A DNA stretch of 64,000 bases, taken from Flavobacteriaceae bacterium (lineage in GTDB: Bacteria; Bacteroidota; Bacteroidia; Flavobacteriales; Flavobacteriaceae). The translations under genes were made by a program, and so were the position numbers. Position 1 is the stretch's first letter. The number at the start of each line of letters is the position of its first letter. The stretch covers positions 101,619 to 165,618 of the forward strand of contig JANSXF010000001.1 in the NCBI GenBank assembly GCA_024743095.1. The letters run 5' to 3'. Below are positions 54,394 to 61,010 of the stretch, one piece after another. The notes under the pieces are model-generated. The model was not told the origin of the DNA and searched no databases. It worked only from the letters and a program-made list of their open reading frames with translations.

Positions 54394-54450
54394 AACCATA
54401 AAGGGTTGCTATATTGCTATTGATTTTGATAGCTTGTAAACTGCTTTACC

Positions 54451-54458
54451 TATATTTG
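54451..54458 (+). promoter_or_regulatory. -7 element of the 47-residue protein gene
   Basis: TATATTTG is a perfect TAnnTTTG match, 19 bp upstream of ATG 54478. TTTG at 54425-54428 is 22 bp upstream of it. Confidence 0.5.
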
Positions 54459-54477
54459 TGAAAAGCAATGTAGTTAT

Positions 54478-54621
54478 ATGTTTTACAAGATATTGGCAAA
54501 AATCAATAAGGCCATACTACCCTCCTACTCCAAAAAAGGGTTGGACCTGGCCAAAGCCTCCAAACTACAAATGGCCATTATAGGTTGGCGCTACTTTGTC
54601 ACAAAAAATGCATTGGATTAA
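54478..54621 (+). CDS. Small basic conserved flavobacterial protein
   Basis: This 47-residue protein reads FYKILAKINKAILPSYSKKG then LDLAKASKLQMAIIGWRYFV. I recall close relatives in other Flavobacteriaceae, often annotated misleadingly as SsrA-binding protein, although it is far too short for SmpB. It is basic, amphipathic and preceded by a promoter element. Its last 4 bp overlap the stop of the convergent apt gene. The function is unknown. Confidence 0.7.
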   Translation: MFYKILAKINKAILPSYSKKGLDLAKASKLQMAIIGWRYFVTKNALD

Positions 54622-55130
54622 TATTGTAACAATACCTCTTTTCGGTATTCCTTTATTTTTTCGGCTCCGTTCAAGAAAGTAAGTTCTATCAGAAAATTGC
54701 ACTGTACCACTTTTCCTCCCAATTGCTCGACTAGCTTACAAACTGCTCGTGCAGTACCTCCTGTGGCAAGCACATCATCGTGTACCAGCACCCTTTCGCC
54801 TTTTTCAATGGCATCTGAGTGTATTTCGAGTGTTCCTGTCCCATATTCCAAGTCGTAGGATTCAGAAACTGTGGTATAAGGCAATTTTCCTGATTTTCGA
54901 ACGGTAACGAAGCCCGCCCCGAGTTTTTCGGCCAACATGGGCGCAAAAATAAATCCGCGGCTGTCCACCCCAACTACTTTATCGATCTTCATATTGCTTG
55001 TAAAACCCAGCAATGCATCTCCTGCCTTTTTGAATGCATACGGGTCTTTAAGAAGCGGGGTAATGTCCTTAAAAACGACTCCCGGCTTCGGGAAGTCCTC
55101 AATATCACGAATGTAAGGTGCAAAATCCAT
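54618..55130 (-). CDS. apt: Adenine phosphoribosyltransferase
   Basis: The 170-residue protein has the purine PRTase layout: DFPKPGVVFKDITPLL near the start, VGVDSRGFIFAPMLAEKL, and the PRPP loop VLVHDDVLATGGTARA. It salvages adenine to AMP. The PRPP motif has His where Val/Ile is commoner. It is a single gene of normal length, upstream of the tRNA-Arg on the opposite strand. Confidence 0.95.
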   Translation of the reverse strand: MDFAPYIRDIEDFPKPGVVFKDITPLLKDPYAFKKAGDALLGFTSNMKIDKVVGVDSRGFIFAPMLAEKLGAGFVTVRKSGKLPYTTVSESYDLEYGTGTLEIHSDAIEKGERVLVHDDVLATGGTARAVCKLVEQLGGKVVQCNFLIELTFLNGAEKIKEYRKEVLLQY

Positions 55131-55147
55131 TTTTTGTATGCTAGGGT

Positions 55148-55178
55148 TTTGTGGTAAAGTTAAAAAGAAATATATTTG
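55148..55178 (+). promoter_or_regulatory. Consensus promoter of tRNA-Arg
   Basis: TTTG (55148-55151), a 19-bp spacer and TATATTTG (55171-55178) match the Bacteroidota consensus exactly. The transcript would start about 10 nt before the tRNA. Confidence 0.8.
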
Positions 55179-55192
55179 CAGCCCTTAAATAA

Positions 55193-55266
55193 GGCCGCGT
55201 GGCGCAACTGAATAGCGCATCTGATTACGGCTCAGAAGGTTGCAGGTTTGAATCCTGCCGCGGTCA
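55193..55266 (+). tRNA. tRNA-Arg(ACG)
   Basis: The 74-nt sequence folds fully: acceptor GGCCGCG/CGCGGTC (one G-U), D stem GCGC/GCGC, anticodon stem TCTGA/TCAGA with loop TTACGGC (anticodon ACG) and T stem GCAGG/CCTGC with TTTGAAT. The discriminator is A; CCA is not encoded. A serine recombinase gene on the other strand runs into its 3' half, so a mobile element was inserted at or beside this gene. Confidence 0.95.
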
Positions 55267-56836
55267 CTAAAGGGGATTTTCCACAAATTTGATGGAAATT
55301 CCCCTTTTCTATTTCCTTGCAATTATCTGAAAATGAGGATGTTGCACCAAATATTTCATTGACACGAAAAGTTTGAACTAGCTTTTTTTTGAAGTTATAC
55401 GCAATCCCGTCAGGGAACACCATATATTGTACGGCCCTTTTGGTTTCCAAATCGCCTAACTCCCACAATTTAGGCAGGTTACAGGCATAACCAAGTGCCA
55501 TCTTTACCGATTTTTTGAGGTTTGAACTATTGATCCCCCCATTTTCCAGTTTTACTTCCAGTTCCCTTTGTTTCGCTTTTAGTTCCGGCATAAAAAGGTC
55601 GTATTGCGACTTCGTGATTTCATTTAGTACAACAAACCTTCTTTCCAATGTATGAATACGTTCCCCGATCTGGCCGAGTTCCTTGGTCAATCGCCTTTGG
55701 TCTTCTAGAGCTTCTTGATTTTTATTAATTAAGGTGTCGTGAATTATCGCCGTTAATGGTTCGATATACTTTCTATCTGCTATTTTAAACCTCCCTAATA
55801 CGTTTAAAAATTCGTCATGCAGCTTTTTGGCACTTCTGTTCTCCTTGCTTCCTTTACGCCTATTCTTGTAATAATACAGGCCCTTTTTCTTTACGATAAA
55901 TCCAGTGTAAGGTGTTCCGCAAACCGAGGATCTGACGAACTTTTTCAATGGCAGGTTTTCATCGTCGAACGAATATTTCTTCGGTGAATTCCCTGCGTGA
56001 AGCAAATCATGGATTTTAAGAAATACTTTCTTTGGTATTAAAGCTTCATGTTTTCCCGGAATTACCTCTCCCGGAATCAGACTATTGACAATAAGCCCGC
56101 AGTAAAAAGGGTTCCTGAAAAGGTCGGTCAGTTTTTTTGCGTTGATATTCAAGCCCTTTTCTTCCAAGCGTTTTGCAATCTCGACATGGGACATATTTGC
56201 GTTCGCCTTCCACAAAAACGCTTGCTTGAGTAGTCTTCCTTTTTTGGTAATCACGAAATTAGGAACCTTCCCCTTTCCGGGATTGGCATTGGTGTAACCA
56301 AAGGGATAAGCTCCCGTCCAGTATCCCTTCCGTAACTTCTCCTGCATGCCCGTAATGGATTTGTCCCTGCGGATTTGGTTGTCGAAGTGGGAAAACATGT
56401 GGAAAAGATTTTCCTGGAACGTACCTGCGCTTGTTGTAACATCGATTTCCTGGGTGGCCGAAACGACCGCTATTCCCTGTTTCTTTAGTTGCCCACTGAT
56501 ATATGCACCGTTCGCGCCAGTTCTTGAAAACCTATCGTAGGAATAGACAATGATATAACCGATGTTCTTTCGTCGCTTGACATAGCTTAGCATCTTTTGG
56601 AATTCCCTACGTTCGTCGCTCTTTGCCGATTCATAGGTTCCCCCGAAATATTCGATTATCTCTAGCTTTTTTCTGATCGCATACTCTTGGCAATATTTGA
56701 GTTGGGTAGTTAGACTGGCATTGTTGTCAAATTGCTCTTTGCTGGAAACACGGGTGTAAATGACGGCCGTATTACTTTTACCTATGATTCTTCCCTTTTC
56801 CTTCTTGGCAAATTGCTCGAATACCTCTAAGTCCAT
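55232..56836 (-). CDS. Large serine recombinase of mobile element 2, reading into tRNA-Arg
   Basis: The 534-residue ORF has the resolvase catalytic domain (VIYTRVSSKEQ, catalytic Ser31; YSYDRFSRTG), a recombinase domain and a coiled-coil region (about 370-450). Zinc-ribbon Cys are mostly missing: VRSSVCGTPYTG has one Cys, and YYYKNRRKGSKENRSAK has none where related proteins have C..C. The last ten or so residues (TAAGFKPATF) are the reverse of the tRNA-Arg 3' half, so the C-terminus depends on insertion. It is 3 bp downstream of the Fic gene, in one operon. It is the probable integrase. Confidence 0.88.
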   Translation of the reverse strand: MDLEVFEQFAKKEKGRIIGKSNTAVIYTRVSSKEQFDNNASLTTQLKYCQEYAIRKKLEIIEYFGGTYESAKSDERREFQKMLSYVKRRKNIGYIIVYSYDRFSRTGANGAYISGQLKKQGIAVVSATQEIDVTTSAGTFQENLFHMFSHFDNQIRRDKSITGMQEKLRKGYWTGAYPFGYTNANPGKGKVPNFVITKKGRLLKQAFLWKANANMSHVEIAKRLEEKGLNINAKKLTDLFRNPFYCGLIVNSLIPGEVIPGKHEALIPKKVFLKIHDLLHAGNSPKKYSFDDENLPLKKFVRSSVCGTPYTGFIVKKKGLYYYKNRRKGSKENRSAKKLHDEFLNVLGRFKIADRKYIEPLTAIIHDTLINKNQEALEDQRRLTKELGQIGERIHTLERRFVVLNEITKSQYDLFMPELKAKQRELEVKLENGGINSSNLKKSVKMALGYACNLPKLWELGDLETKRAVQYMVFPDGIAYNFKKKLVQTFRVNEIFGATSSFSDNCKEIEKGNFHQICGKSPLVTAAGFKPATF

Positions 56837-56839
56837 ATG

Positions 56840-57679
56840 CTATCTTTTTGGGCCTGTAAAACCCTTTTTTCTTTTATTCCCGTCCTCAAAACCCAAGTTG
56901 AAATTCTTCGAAAGGTTTTTTTTTTGACCTATTTCATTTTGCATTCTCTTGATCGATGTATCATAGAAAAAGTTGACTATCGCCAACATATTGTTGTGCT
57001 TCTCGGAAGCTTTGAGTGCATCGATATATTCCTGCCTATCCTCCTTTAAAATAATGATATGGGGATGTTTGAACTTCTCCAGAATAAAATTGGACAGCAA
57101 CCGGCCTAACCTTCCATTACCATCCGGAAAGGGATGGCTGTAAATGAACATTTTGTGGAATATGGCGCTCAACTCCAAAGGGTGGGTTTTTTTGTTTTTG
57201 ATGGCATCGTCAAAACTGGCCAGAAGCCTTGGCATGTTCGCTATGGCCTTTTTGGTGTCACGGAATACCGTATCGCCGGCCGCCATTTGGGTCTTGGCAT
57301 ATTCCCCGGGTTTGTGGCCTTTATAGGGCAATGTATTTTTGGTCAATATTTTATGTACCGTTCTTACGAAGGATTCGTTGAAATCGGAACCCTTGTTTTT
57401 CAGGATATAATCGTAGGCATTGAAATGGTCCATTATTTCGAACGCTTCCAGTAAGGTCTTGTTGACAAGATTAACGGCATACCCCTTTTCCTTAAGCTCC
57501 CTCGTGTCGTCCACGCTGAAGCTATTGCCCTCTATACCACAACTGTGGGCGGAAAACAGGATTTCATTGTATCTCCTGAAATCATCGGCATCAAAGGCCG
57601 ATACGATCAATTTATCATATTTCTCCTTTAGGGAATCGTATTTTTTTCTGGTTGCGACGAACGGATCCTTTCCTTCCAT
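56840..57679 (-). CDS. Fic-domain protein (AMP transferase family)
   Basis: The 279-residue protein has the Fic core motif HPFPDGNGRLGR (182-193) and an N-terminal inhibitory motif SCGIEG (S46, E50, G51), which fits the (S/T)xxxE(G/N) of class II Fic proteins. These attach AMP (or another nucleotide part) to Thr/Tyr/Ser of targets, or are self-inhibited. The His, Asp, Asn and Arg core residues are intact, so it is likely active. It is flanked by a 45-residue basic ORF upstream (3-bp gap) and by the recombinase gene downstream (3-bp gap). Confidence 0.9.
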   Translation of the reverse strand: MEGKDPFVATRKKYDSLKEKYDKLIVSAFDADDFRRYNEILFSAHSCGIEGNSFSVDDTRELKEKGYAVNLVNKTLLEAFEIMDHFNAYDYILKNKGSDFNESFVRTVHKILTKNTLPYKGHKPGEYAKTQMAAGDTVFRDTKKAIANMPRLLASFDDAIKNKKTHPLELSAIFHKMFIYSHPFPDGNGRLGRLLSNFILEKFKHPHIIILKEDRQEYIDALKASEKHNNMLAIVNFFYDTSIKRMQNEIGQKKNLSKNFNLGFEDGNKRKKGFTGPKR

Positions 57680-57682
57680 GGG

Positions 57683-57820
57683 CTATTTGAATTTTGAATC
57701 GATTTCTATTTTCTTTTGGGCCTGTCTTTCGGCTTTCCAGAACACTCTTTTTCGAAATGGCCTCAAATGTTTGGCCCATTCTCCACTTGCGGTCAACATT
57801 CTTTTGGTTCCCGTTCTCAT
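57683..57820 (-). CDS. 45-residue basic protein in the HicB-Fic operon
   Basis: Starts with an ATGA overlap on the HicB gene (57817-57820) and ends 3 bp before the Fic start, so it is very likely translated. It is strongly basic (about fourteen K or R, four acidic residues) with MRTGTKRMLTASGEWAKHL and a helical FWKAERQAQKKIEID. It has no (S/T)xxxE(G/N) motif, so it does not look like a VbhA/FicA-type Fic antitoxin. It also lacks HicA features. Its role is unknown. Confidence 0.6.
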   Translation of the reverse strand: MRTGTKRMLTASGEWAKHLRPFRKRVFWKAERQAQKKIEIDSKFK

Positions 57821-58188
57821 TGTTCGACCTTATTTTGGTTCAGGACCTTGTCCTCGTTCTTTACCAGATAATCAAAGGCCTTGTTGACCAGTTCGTTCAG
57901 TTTCATTTTTTCCCTTTCGGCCATTATCGAAAGTTTTCTGTGGATTTCACTGGATGTACGGATATTGAACACGCCCCTATAAAACCTGTTCGGTTCTTTG
58001 CCAAGCTCCTTGCAGGTTTCAAGATAATCGTCAACGGATTCTTCAAAGGCTTTCTTCAGCTCTTCAACGGACCCGCCCTCATAGCTGACCAAGTCGTTTA
58101 TTCCGATAATTTTTCCGTGTAGCAGCCCGTCCCGAGAACTATACTCCACGGAACCGAAATACCCTTCATGTTCCAAATTATCCGCCAT
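57817..58188 (-). CDS. Orphan HicB-family antitoxin-like protein
   Basis: The 123-residue protein has the HicB partial RNase H-like fold (YFGSVEYSSRDGLLHGKIIG, then EELKKAFEESVDDYLETCKE) and a C-terminal ribbon-helix-helix (FNIRTSSEIHRKLSIMAERE). HicB usually neutralises a HicA RNase encoded beside it; no HicA is present in either flank. It is the first gene of a tight operon with the 45-residue protein, Fic and recombinase genes, so it may act as the operon's repressor. Confidence 0.88.
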   Translation of the reverse strand: MADNLEHEGYFGSVEYSSRDGLLHGKIIGINDLVSYEGGSVEELKKAFEESVDDYLETCKELGKEPNRFYRGVFNIRTSSEIHRKLSIMAEREKMKLNELVNKAFDYLVKNEDKVLNQNKVEQ

Positions 58189-58311
58189 TGCTTCTATTTT
58201 CCTGATCCGCTTTATTCCCTATTGTTTCGTTCGTTCACGAACATAATCCTAAATCCACCCATTATCAAAGATACTAAAATGCAACTATTATTTAGTTGCT
58301 GTTTTTTAAAT

Positions 58312-58494
58312 TTAATCTTCGTCTTTACTTACCTTTTGGACATGGTCACAGACTATGTTGGCAAGTGCTAGAAGTTGTTCTACGATTCGCTCCGCATCTT
58401 CTACCGAACAATCCTCAAAACCTTTGTAAGTTCTAAGCCATGTACTGTTGAATACTTTGTTTTTCTGCTTTGGCTCGACTGTTGAGTTCGACAT
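58312..58494 (-). CDS. Small hypothetical helical protein
   Basis: This 60-residue protein reads WLRTYKGFEDCSVEDAERIV then EQLLALANIVCDHVQKVSKD. It is acidic and amphipathic with two Cys. No family is recognised. It lies between the HicB operon and the 96-residue mobilization-associated gene, all on the minus strand. The composition is protein-like. Confidence 0.5.
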   Translation of the reverse strand: MSNSTVEPKQKNKVFNSTWLRTYKGFEDCSVEDAERIVEQLLALANIVCDHVQKVSKDED

Positions 58495-58626
58495 TTTCCA
58501 TACATATCGGCAGCTCCCGTGTCTTGAAGGTGACTTCCGTATTTGTGAAAGCAGGCTTTAATTTACCTTTTTTTGTTATTAGATTCTCCAGAACCCATTA
58601 TTTTATTCCATACTTATGAATAACGG

Positions 58627-58917
58627 TCAACAACTCTTGGTATTCTTGGCCTGAAGGATTTTTTTCTTGAAAATCCTGTTCACACAAACAATTTTACCGT
58701 TGCTTTGCTTGATTTCCAGATTCTGAAAATCATGTTGTTTCAACATATCGATAATACGCTCTCCTGTTCGTAGTCGCTCCAAACCCTCGATTGTATCGAC
58801 CTCCCCATTTTTGATAATCAACTTAATGGATAGAAACCTTTTGTTCCGTATCATCTCCAGCACCTGAATTTCAGATGGAGTTAGTTCCGAAGATTGTAAC
58901 TTATTGTTCTCTTTCAT
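58627..58917 (-). CDS. Hypothetical protein downstream of the relaxase
   Basis: This 96-residue protein starts 8 bp after the relaxase stop, so it belongs to the mobilization operon. The region LTPSEIQVLEMIRNKRFLSI, then IKNGEVDTIEGLERLRTGER, looks like a small winged helix with a basic tail (KKKILQAKNTK). It could bind DNA as a relaxosome or regulatory protein; this is inference. I do not recognise the family with confidence. Confidence 0.6.
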   Translation of the reverse strand: MKENNKLQSSELTPSEIQVLEMIRNKRFLSIKLIIKNGEVDTIEGLERLRTGERIIDMLKQHDFQNLEIKQSNGKIVCVNRIFKKKILQAKNTKSC

Positions 58918-58925
58918 AATATCTT

Positions 58926-59975
58926 CTATAGGTTCAGTCCTTTCTTTTTCTTCTTTATTTTGCGCTTTTTCTTAATACCATCATCCATAAGTTCGAGTTT
59001 AAACGGATTCCATTCCGTTTCATCTACTAGAGGTTGGACTACTCCATCTCCTTCAATTTTTCCCAGATGACCTTTTGATTCCCCAGAAGAATCTTGAGTG
59101 CCTTGTGCAGTTCTGTTATTTCTTTGTTCATGCCTGATTGTCGTTCCATGGTTTCTTTCGCCAGTATTATGAGTTCCTCGTTCTTTTTCATTAGCCGATA
59201 GTATAACCGGACGGTCTCTTGTTTGCTCATAAGCGATATGTTTTACGATGCTGTTCCATGAAAATTTTTTACCGAGGGTACTTCCTTTATATACAACTCC
59301 TTGGTATTTGAAGGATATGCCCGAGACTCTTCCCGTGGTTTTGCTCACGTTGAATCTTGGCGATATATTTTGCTGTTGTAACAATGTGATGAATTGCGCT
59401 GTATCCGTGGCCCTTGAAATTACCGAACCGATTTTGTCCTGAAGAACAAGTTTTATCGGAACATTACCCGTTCTTAGGGTCTTCTCTATTTCTTTTTGAG
59501 TAAGTGATTTTTGGGTATTCGCCTTACCAACAATTTGGGTCAGTCCGTATTTCTTTTCCAGATCATCAAGTATTTTACGGCTTCTCCTTTTAATATTACT
59601 ATCGCTTGTCAACCTCCCTGAATATCTTACCCTATTGGCTATAATATGGATATGCTCATGTTCCGTATCGGTATGACGGTACATGATAAACTGATTGTTG
59701 TCAAAACCCATCTTCATCAGATAATCGCACCCGACCGATACGAACGTCTTATCATCCAAATAATCCGAATGCGGCAGGTTCAGGGAGACATGAAGTACCG
59801 ATTTCCCGAGGTTTGGGCGTAGCTCCCTTATCAAGTTGAATTCTTGCGTCATTTCAACGGAAGTGGAATGTTCGATATTGGAATCGATGACATACCCAAC
59901 CCCTTCACGGACCTTTTTTTCATTGTAGGCCAGCACTCCATAAAAATCCTTTCCTATGACTATCTTACCGATCAT
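58926..59975 (-). CDS. MOBP-type relaxase of mobile element 2
   Basis: The 349-residue protein has the relaxase motif YRHTDTEHEHIHIIANRV (H101, H106, H108, H110) and candidate catalytic Tyr near residue 17 (GVLAYNEKK). The nuclease domain ends around residue 240. The rest (241-349) is hydrophilic, low-complexity and Lys-rich at the end (KKKRKIKKKKK). A second, well-formed ORF is embedded in that tail in another frame. It overlaps mobC by 11 bp (59965-59975). It is related in plan to, but sequence-distinct from, the relaxase at 4108. Confidence 0.9.
   Translation of the reverse strand: MIGKIVIGKDFYGVLAYNEKKVREGVGYVIDSNIEHSTSVEMTQEFNLIRELRPNLGKSVLHVSLNLPHSDYLDDKTFVSVGCDYLMKMGFDNNQFIMYRHTDTEHEHIHIIANRVRYSGRLTSDSNIKRRSRKILDDLEKKYGLTQIVGKANTQKSLTQKEIEKTLRTGNVPIKLVLQDKIGSVISRATDTAQFITLLQQQNISPRFNVSKTTGRVSGISFKYQGVVYKGSTLGKKFSWNSIVKHIAYEQTRDRPVILSANEKERGTHNTGERNHGTTIRHEQRNNRTAQGTQDSSGESKGHLGKIEGDGVVQPLVDETEWNPFKLELMDDGIKKKRKIKKKKKGLNL
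59039..59230 (-). CDS. Coiled-coil ORF embedded out of frame in the relaxase gene
   Basis: This 63-residue ORF runs on the same strand as the relaxase in a different frame: MSKQETVRLYYRLMKKNEEL, IILAKETMERQSGMNKEITE and LHKALKILLGNQKVIWEKLK. It has heptad-like spacing of Leu/Ile and a normal residue mix, whereas the relaxase frame over the same bases is low-complexity. Element 1 has a coiled-coil gene just after its relaxase (4978-5424). This may be a small mobilization accessory protein. The overlap is seen; expression is inferred. Confidence 0.5.
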   Translation of the reverse strand: MSKQETVRLYYRLMKKNEELIILAKETMERQSGMNKEITELHKALKILLGNQKVIWEKLKEME

Positions 59976-60342
59976 TGTGTGCGATATTTGATTTAAGGTA
60001 TTGCAATAGCGTTTTTACTTCTTCTAATTGTCTATGAATACTGAAAGGGTCACGAATACCCGAGTTTAGGACCTTGGCGATTTGGTTCAGATTGTTTCCC
60101 ACTCGACTCAGTTCAACAAAAAGTTTCCGGTCCGATGGACTTACCTTTTTCTTTGGTAGCGACTTTTTCGTAATCTTTCTTCGGATAAATTCCGCAATGG
60201 ACAACCCGATAGTTTCCGCATTATTGGAAACTTTGGAATAATCATCAGCGGTCATTCTTACATTGACCTGTATTGTCTTTCGTGCTGTAAATTCTTTTTT
60301 CGGTCTTCCCATTTCAATTGATTTAGCTTGTATTTCAGGCAA
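59965..60342 (-). CDS. mobC: MobC-type relaxosome accessory protein
   Basis: The 125-residue protein has a ribbon-helix-helix region (QVNVRMTADDYSKVSNNAET, then IGLSIAEFIRRKI) and the MobC-specific LFVELSRVGNNLNQIAKVLN. It helps the relaxase melt and nick oriT. Its start is near 60342, and the region upstream holds two hairpins that may be oriT. It overlaps the relaxase gene by 11 bp. It is about 100 residues shorter than the accessory protein of element 1. Confidence 0.9.
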   Translation of the reverse strand: MPEIQAKSIEMGRPKKEFTARKTIQVNVRMTADDYSKVSNNAETIGLSIAEFIRRKITKKSLPKKKVSPSDRKLFVELSRVGNNLNQIAKVLNSGIRDPFSIHRQLEEVKTLLQYLKSNIAHNDR

Positions 60343-60689
60343 TCTTCAAACGAAGTGCGTAGGGTTTTTGTTAGCAAAAACACAACTTGCTTCGTGACCT
60401 CCGATCAACTATATGGCAAACCTATAATCTATGGATTGTTTGCAGGGGTTTTGCCGTACATGGACTTTTGTACGGCAAATCGTTGAAGGGTCTTTTCAGA
60501 AGAGAAATAAAAAAATGTACTGAACTTGAACCAAGGATTTCCATGGAAAGAGGGAAACCGGTCAATACGTTCCTTTGGACGGAATTTTCCATATTAGATC
60601 AATGGTCCGATTTTCGTCCCAAGTCATATTGAACACGGGGCCATGGGCCGGACACCGGGATATTTCGTATATTTGATATAGAAAGAGCC
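60343..60689. other. Candidate oriT region of element 2
   Basis: These 347 bp lie between mobC and the divergent AbiEii cluster and have no convincing gene. They hold GTTTTTG-TTAG-CAAAAAC (60364-60381) and an 11-bp inverted repeat TTTGCCGTACA/TGTACGGCAAA (60450-60460, 60469-60479, 8-nt loop). Position next to mobC and structure suit an origin of transfer. Confidence 0.5.
60668..60675 (+). promoter_or_regulatory. -7 element of the DUF6922/AbiEii pair
   Basis: TATATTTG is a perfect TAnnTTTG match only 14 bp before ATG 60690, leaving a very short leader. No good -33 box is seen. Confidence 0.45.
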
Positions 60690-61010
60690 ATGAAAAAGTC
60701 GCACAACATAGCACCGTCCAAAGGAAAGAACCTAAAGGGTTACTTTCCCGGACCTGTATTTTGGGATGTCGACCCCAGCGTGCTTGATGTGGAAAAGGAC
60801 AAGATCTTTATCATCGAAAGGGTACTGTCCCGCAATATGGGGGACCCACAATATTTTGAGCTTCTCGAAAGACTGTATCCGATAAGTGACATTGTCCGGT
60901 GCGCGAAAAGGAGCGAACAGATTCGGGGGAACAGCAGTATCAGGGCCGTGGCCGAACGTTATGGCATCAGACCGGACCATATGAAGAACTACAATCCTTC
61001 CTTTGGATAA
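60690..61010 (+). CDS. DUF6922-like partner (antitoxin-like) of AbiEii
   Basis: The 106-residue protein reads FWDVDPSVLDVEKDKIFIIE, RVLSRNMGDPQYFELLERLY, then a helical C-terminus ending YNPSFG. This resembles DUF6922 (helix-turn-helix-like) proteins usually coded just before AbiEii-family toxins. Its stop overlaps the toxin start (TAATG, 61008-61012). It is likely the antitoxin and regulator of that pair. Confidence 0.75.
   Translation: MKKSHNIAPSKGKNLKGYFPGPVFWDVDPSVLDVEKDKIFIIERVLSRNMGDPQYFELLERLYPISDIVRCAKRSEQIRGNSSIRAVAERYGIRPDHMKNYNPSFG

Larger units (their letters stand above)
53958..54477. other. AT-rich intergenic region with a terminator and a tiny ORF
   Basis: About 520 bp separate the M56 gene from the 47-residue gene. 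It holds the terminator at 53990, a short AACAAT/ATTGTT hairpin with T tract near 54284-54305, and a 21-residue hydrophobic ORF at 54328-54393. I see nothing else. Confidence 0.6.

Noticed and set aside
57683..58311. A HicA toxin gene beside HicB
   Set aside because: Neither the 45-residue basic ORF nor the upstream region has HicA fold features.
60387..60632. 81-codon plus-strand ORF between mobC and the DUF6922 gene
   Set aside because: Odd composition, no family resemblance, and it covers the inverted repeats of the likely oriT.
60899..61009. 37-codon upstream extension of the second AbiEii toxin
   Set aside because: Overlaps the partner gene in another frame; the TAATG junction at 61008-61012 gives a better start.
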